Assembly: GCA_036874045.1 (NCBI GenBank)
Contig: CM072336.1
Span: 25,247,501-25,311,500 of the forward strand
Origin: Cymodocea nodosa
Taxonomy: Eukaryota > Streptophyta > Magnoliopsida > Alismatales > Cymodoceaceae
Direction of reading: 5' to 3'
Length of the DNA stretch: 64,000 bases
Shown: positions 59,414 to 64,000 of the stretch, piece by piece
Position numbering within the stretch: position 1 is the first letter of the stretch
Layout: each line of letters opens with the position of its first letter
The notes under the pieces: generated by a model
Database searches by the model: none
What the model was told of the DNA's origin: nothing
What the model saw: the letters and a program-made list of their open reading frames with translations, nothing else
Made by a program: the position numbers and the translations under genes

Positions 59414-60922
59414 TGGGTTGAAGCAGTGGTTTGGACAGTGGAGAACTGAAGTAGAGGGTGGAGTGGAGGATGGAATGAGGAGGAGGTTTTGGGTTTTATC
59501 TGCATTTTCTGAAGCATTTTGAGGATCGGTCATGTGGATTGCCTTAGGGGTGTAGTGTTGTTACTAAAGTTCTTTTTTGGAAAAAGAGTAGTATTGCTAA
59601 TTGAGTTGGATAATTTAAAATCATATCTGATTTAATTTATTTTAATAAGATTCAAATTAATCCAATTTGAAAATTTTGAATTGGATTTAGTAGATTTTTT
59701 ATTTTTAGCATGCACTTACTAGACAGGATAATAATATTAAAATTCAATTTTACAGTAAACATTTATAACATTTTTTATACGAGTATTTAAAATAACATAT
59801 TGAATTTAATTTAAATATATGATTAAATTATTAAAAAAATAACATGGTAAAACGTGACAACCTGATTCACAGAAAGACAAAACGATATATTGAAAAAGAA
59901 TGTGAGATAGTTATTTTTTAACACTTACATTAACATTTTTCTTACAATATTGTTATCACTACAAACCTACGTTCACATAGAAAATAATATATTATATAGG
60001 ATTCTAGAATATGGCTACTATATTTAGCTTTTTGAAAAGTAAAAGAAATAAATTTAGGCTTGTGAAAGGAATATATATGTAATTTATAATTATATTTATT
60101 TATTTATAAATGTTAATTTATAGATAATATCTGACCTAAGAAATTCAAGTTTAGGATTTTTTGTACTCTCTACCCAACTCATGGTTATTGAGTTTGCAAA
60201 TTGGTTGTTAAACATTAGGCATAGAATTATAAGATAGTTATTACATAATGATGAACATGCTGATGCTCTACAAACTCTTCCACTTCACCTAGTCATTCAT
60301 CCAACTTGGGAAATTGACAAAATCTTCTTGCTTCAAAGCAAGGGTAATCTTTTAGCATTCACTTTTAGTATTCTTTGAATTTATCACACGGGGTACCTTC
60401 TCGCATATTGTCAACATTGAAAGTGGAAATGTGTAAAATGTAGTAAAGAAATCTTGATAAGCCCATTGAGTTGTGCAATGAGATAATAAGACTTTTAGGT
60501 AAAGTTTTGCACAAATGAGTTATTGATGAAGTAGAAGTAGTAATAATAACCATAACACTAAAATCACTCTGTTACTCGTTCCAAGTTATTTTAGTTTACC
60601 AGAAGGCTAAACACAATATGTCTTCTAGACTTTAAGGAGAGTCTTGGAGAAATGAACTCAGCAAAAATCCTCTTCTGGTCACATCCCCCAAACGTCTCTT
60701 AAATTGAATCCAGCTTTTTCGTTCAGTGAATAAACATGATCATACCTCTCATTGCTGCATCTTTTTCTCCCTATATATCAAAAAGGTTGCAGAAGGCTAT
60801 CTGCCTTGGCCACGTACATGCATCATGTGGACCGTGTAACTCGTATCAACCAACAAGATCGCATCTTGTAAGTCTTGCAAGAATCTCTAGAGAAGCAACC
60901 TGGTCTGAGAATTTCCATATTG
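59414..60922. other. Intergenic region upstream of FTSH12 and downstream of the chaperonin gene
   Basis: The part next to 59413 is GC-richer and probably holds the FTSH12 5' leader and promoter. The rest is AT-rich. A plus-strand stretch near 60250-60360 reads NEHADALQTLPLHLVIHPTWEIDKI (two frames, with a mismatch), faintly like the end of a Ty3 RNase H region; this is too weak to annotate firmly. Confidence 0.55.
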
Positions 60923-62247
60923 CTAAGGGGATATTCCTGGAACATGAGGGACCGCAGGCTTAGGCCTCCTAGTTTTATCAACAAGGACTGCTTGTGTTGT
61001 GAGAACCATCCCAGCAATGGAGGAGGCATTCTGCAGAGCACACCTGGAGACTTTGCAAGGATCTATAATCCCAGAAGCGAGGATATTCTCAAACTTATCT
61101 GTCATTGCATTGTAGCCTACATGCCAGTCACTAGCTAGTAGTCTCTCCACCACAAATGACCCCTCCACGCCTGCATTTCGAGCTATTGATATTGCTGGTA
61201 CAAGAAGAGCCTGAAAATAGAGCAAGATGTGATGATGATCAATATATTTATACATAATAATGTTCTTTCTCCATTTACTCGGCACTTTGAGAAGAAGTTC
61301 AAAGCACAGATATCTTGAGTTGAATGTATTGCACAAGAAGCATCAGGTTAGCACTGAACCGCTTCAAAACCAAGTGCAATTATATCAGAATATGTTAATT
61401 GAAAAAATTCACATAGTAGCTGATTCTGACGATTCCTAATATAGTCAGTGTCTGCAAGAAGCAATATCTGTTTGTCACAGTATTAAAATAATGCTGAACA
61501 AAAGATGGGTTTCTGTTTGTTTGGCAAGTAATTATAGCAAAGCAATACCTTCCCTACGATATCAGCACCAATCTTTTCTTCTGGCTCTGCAATTTGGGCT
61601 TTTATGCTGGAAATATGTTTAGACAATTGTACATATGTTGCCCCTCCACCAGGAGCTATACCTTCATCCATGGCAGCAAAAGTAGCGTTTTTTGCATCTT
61701 CTATTCTAAGCTTCCTGTCTTCAAGTTCTGCCTCGGTTGCACCACCGACCTAAATTGCAACTTAAGTTGAGAACACAGAGGAACCAATATAAAAATATAT
61801 TAAAAATTAACTTCTTGGTTAAACAAATGCCATTTTGGAAGGCTTCTTGAATAATCCTCTGTTTCGTCAGCGAGTTTACAAAAAGTAATAACAAAAGGAA
61901 ATGGCATGGTGCATTGTCAAAAGGTGACGTTTATAAAAAAAGAAGAAGAAGATAGATATGCGTCCTAAATTCCTAATGAAGATGCTGCATTCAGACCTTA
62001 ATCACTGCAACACCACTTGCAAGCTTAGCGATCCTTTCAGAGAGTTTTCTTGAATGATAGCTGCTATCAGTTTCTGCCAGGTCTTTCTTTATTTGAGCAA
62101 TTCTTGCTTGAATCTCTTCTCTGGTAGATGGATCGGAAACAATAGTTGTTGAATTGCTTGTTATTGTTATCTTACGTGCAATTCCAAGTTGATCAGAAGT
62201 TGCACCTTCCAGTGTCAAGCCCAAATCACTAGCAAGGAAATCTGCAC
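60923..62247 (-). CDS. Chloroplast chaperonin 60 subunit alpha-2-like, 3' exons
   Basis: Exons (minus): 62247-61997, 61749-61549, 61210-60923; about 245 C-terminal residues. All three exons are phase-consistent. The first enters at phase 1 from an upstream exon outside the window. It begins [15 protein letters not shown] (apical domain end), continues [14 protein letters not shown] and [20 protein letters not shown], then [13 protein letters not shown]. The ATP-site segments are intact: RIEDAKNAT with the Asp that aligns to GroEL Asp398, PGGGATY, and [15 protein letters not shown] with the Asp that aligns to GroEL Asp495. The C-terminus [15 protein letters not shown] ends in a proline-rich tail. 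I recall KQPKPAVPQVPGI-type tails in Arabidopsis Cpn60-alpha-2 (At5g18820), not alpha-1, hence the alpha-2 call. It folds plastid proteins as part of a Cpn60 oligomer with Cpn10/Cpn20. Confidence 0.92.
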
Positions 62248-64000
62248 CTGTTTACTACAAAACACAGAAATTAGAAAGAAAATGAAAGAGAATTATTTGG
62301 GCCATGTTTATCAAGGTGACAAGGTTGAACATGTATGAGTAAGTGTGTGTACTAAACATAATATAAATTAACATGTAAATTGCACAGTGTATAGTCAATG
62401 TGTCAAGCTTCAACATGTGTCAGTGAAATTTTGCCAACACGTGTTGAAAATCAGAATGGTCAAAACCATATTCACTTGAATATCTTTGGATGTAAAACCA
62501 CATAGGTACATCAGTAAAATTTTGGTATTCTTTCGTGTCAGTGGAAACTATGTAAATTTTCTAATGTTGATAGGTGTGTTGATCGAAGTTTTATAAACTT
62601 GGACCGATGTTTACACTGACAGTAGAACTGTCGTTGCTACTGCTGTTTTCTCTCTGCTTTTTTTCATTCTTCTACCAAAGGAAGTTGCATCCAAGCCTTC
62701 TTCAGCCATCAGAAAGACAGTGCATCCACTGGAAATCTCCATTTACCACTGCTCCAGGCTTACAACAGGTTCTTCTTGATTTCTAGATATGTTTAGTTGT
62801 TAAAATTTCTGCAAATGATGTTTTTTGAGTAGATTAAATGCATAGATTTAAGGCTTTGTTAATTTTTTTACTACTTTTCTGCAATTTTTTTGAATATTAA
62901 AAACAATTTCTTTGGTAGTATAATGTATTTTTATTGTATTCTAAGACTTTAAATAGGTGATATAATGTGTTTTTAATTTCATAAATGCCTAGAACATTAT
63001 TCTAATTAGTCCTTGACATGAATTTTTGATTACTTTGGCTTGTCCTAAAATTTAAAATTGCAAGTTGCATTTTTCAGACCATTTTTGAGTACTACCATGA
63101 TTTTACCAAACTTCCACCAATTTTCACCAAGTTTGACACTTTTCCTTTTTCCATTGAACGGACGTCCAACACAAAATCAAAGTTGGATTTCTTGCATATA
63201 GTTTGTTAAGTAAATGATGGGAAGAGGGCAATTGTAATTTGTAGGATGTGACGGAGATGTGATTTAGGAGATGTTGTAATGTAATATAAATATATTACAT
63301 TTAACAAATGGTTTTGTTTTTTGTGTTGGTTTGCTAAAAAGTGCCTAGATTGTTTTGTTTCCAATTTGCAGATGCGTAGAGTGATATCTTAGGTTCAATT
63401 CGAACTGTATTCATTTGTAAAATTTTTAGAAATCTTCCAACATCCAAGGGTAATTGTGGGCCGGTCCATGAAGAATGAGGGTGGAGATATTTGTTTAATA
63501 TAATAGATGTATATGTGTGTTTGTGCATGCATGTCTAAATATAGATGTGTATATATACAAAACAACCATCAATTTCTAAATCTTATCATGTGTTGTCACA
63601 GAATCTTTTCTTTTCATTTTCTCTTATCCATCACTAAATATTCCATTAAATTATATAATTTTATCTCTTTTTTCACCATTTCTAACCAAGTAATTTTTAA
63701 TCTTCCTTTACCTCTTTTATTTCACTTAAATTAATTAATTTTATAATCCCATAAATATAATCAAACCATTTAAGATGATTTTCTACATTTTATCCCCAAT
63801 AGGTGTAAATCCAATGTTATTTCAGATGAAATAATTTCTTTATCTTTTATACCATTAATTTCTCAATAGATAATTTCTTTATCTATCTAAACATTCCCAT
63901 TTCAGTTACAATATTTTTATACATCTTTATGTTTAATTTTAAGGGCATTCTTTTACCACAATACTCCCAATGCATTTATTACAAGAGTGTGTACATGCAC
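62248..64000. other. Upstream intron of the chaperonin gene, continuing past the window
   Basis: Preceded (in gene sense) by no recognisable exon up to 64000. I looked on the minus strand for the preceding apical-domain segment and did not see it. An RTE-like 3' remnant occupies about 63540-64000. Confidence 0.65.
63540..64000 (-). mobile_element. Probable RTE-type LINE 3' remnant
   Basis: Ordered strings TTCCATTAAATTATATAATTTTATC, CCAAGTAATTTTTAATCTTCC and AATAGGTGTAAATCCAATG resemble the non-coding parts of the copies at 31240-31800 and 43080-43560 (AGTTAAATTATATAAATTTAAATATT, then AATAATTTTAGGTC). The coding-derived motif is not reached before the window ends. Confidence 0.35.

Noticed and set aside
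59337..59522. 61-codon plus-strand frame near the FTSH12 start
   Set aside because: Antisense of the FTSH12 transit-peptide region and leader.
59413..59533. Upstream in-frame ATG (59533) as the FTSH12 start
   Set aside because: The extra 40 residues are Asn/Ser/Pro-rich and would place the plastid-type transit peptide internally. The start at 59413 gives a length and N-terminus like the known family.
60250..60360. Possible Ty3-type RNase H tail (HADALQTLPLHL)
   Set aside because: Only a dozen residues of resemblance and no neighbouring blocks; left as a remark.
1..64000. CRISPR arrays, bacterial operons, rRNA and true tRNA genes
   Set aside because: None seen. Repeats are dispersed or short tandem, genes have spliceosomal introns, and the only tRNA-like signals are primer-binding sites and possible SINE boxes.

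Overview
This window looks like nuclear DNA of a flowering plant. The genes are split by many GT-AG introns, several of them 3-6 kb, and the encoded proteins are plant-specific families (a PB1-type Raf-like kinase, chloroplast FtsH12, chloroplast chaperonin 60 alpha). Non-coding DNA is AT-rich and crowded with degenerate L1- and RTE-type LINEs, short LTR elements, Copia pieces and MITE-like elements. I cannot name the species.

Layout: (1) 1-9434, minus strand: the first seven coding exons of a SMARCAL1/CHR18-type SNF2 annealing-helicase gene. The rest lies beyond the left edge, and the last intron visible holds an L1 LINE remnant. (2) 9435-14590: transposon-filled intergenic DNA with three related MITE-like elements, L1 fragments and GA/AT microsatellites. 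(3) 14590-27975, plus strand: a complete B4-type Raf-like MAPKKK gene (PB1 domain plus kinase domain, 8 coding exons, 1288 codons before the stop in my model). (4) 28966-59413, minus strand: a complete FTSH12 gene (19 coding exons, 1003 residues) spread over 30 kb because its introns are packed with retroelements. (5) 60923-62247, minus strand: the last three coding exons of a chloroplast chaperonin-60 alpha-2-like gene. Its upstream exons lie beyond the right edge.

The SNF2 gene and the kinase are divergent. The kinase and FTSH12 are convergent, with stop codons about 1.1 kb apart. From memory, the same two families are direct neighbours in Arabidopsis (At1g79560 and At1g79570), so this looks like conserved microsynteny. 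FTSH12 and Cpn60-alpha both act in chloroplast protein import or folding, but I see no sign that they are co-regulated. All splice models were made by eye and keep reading frame across every junction, including one GC-AG intron in FTSH12.

The most informative non-genic structure is a three-level nest in FTSH12 intron 4: a short-LTR element interrupted by a 5'-truncated L1 with a 25-bp target-site duplication, itself interrupted by a 1191-bp Harbinger-like element with a TAA duplication. I found no clear evidence of a wholly new biological system.
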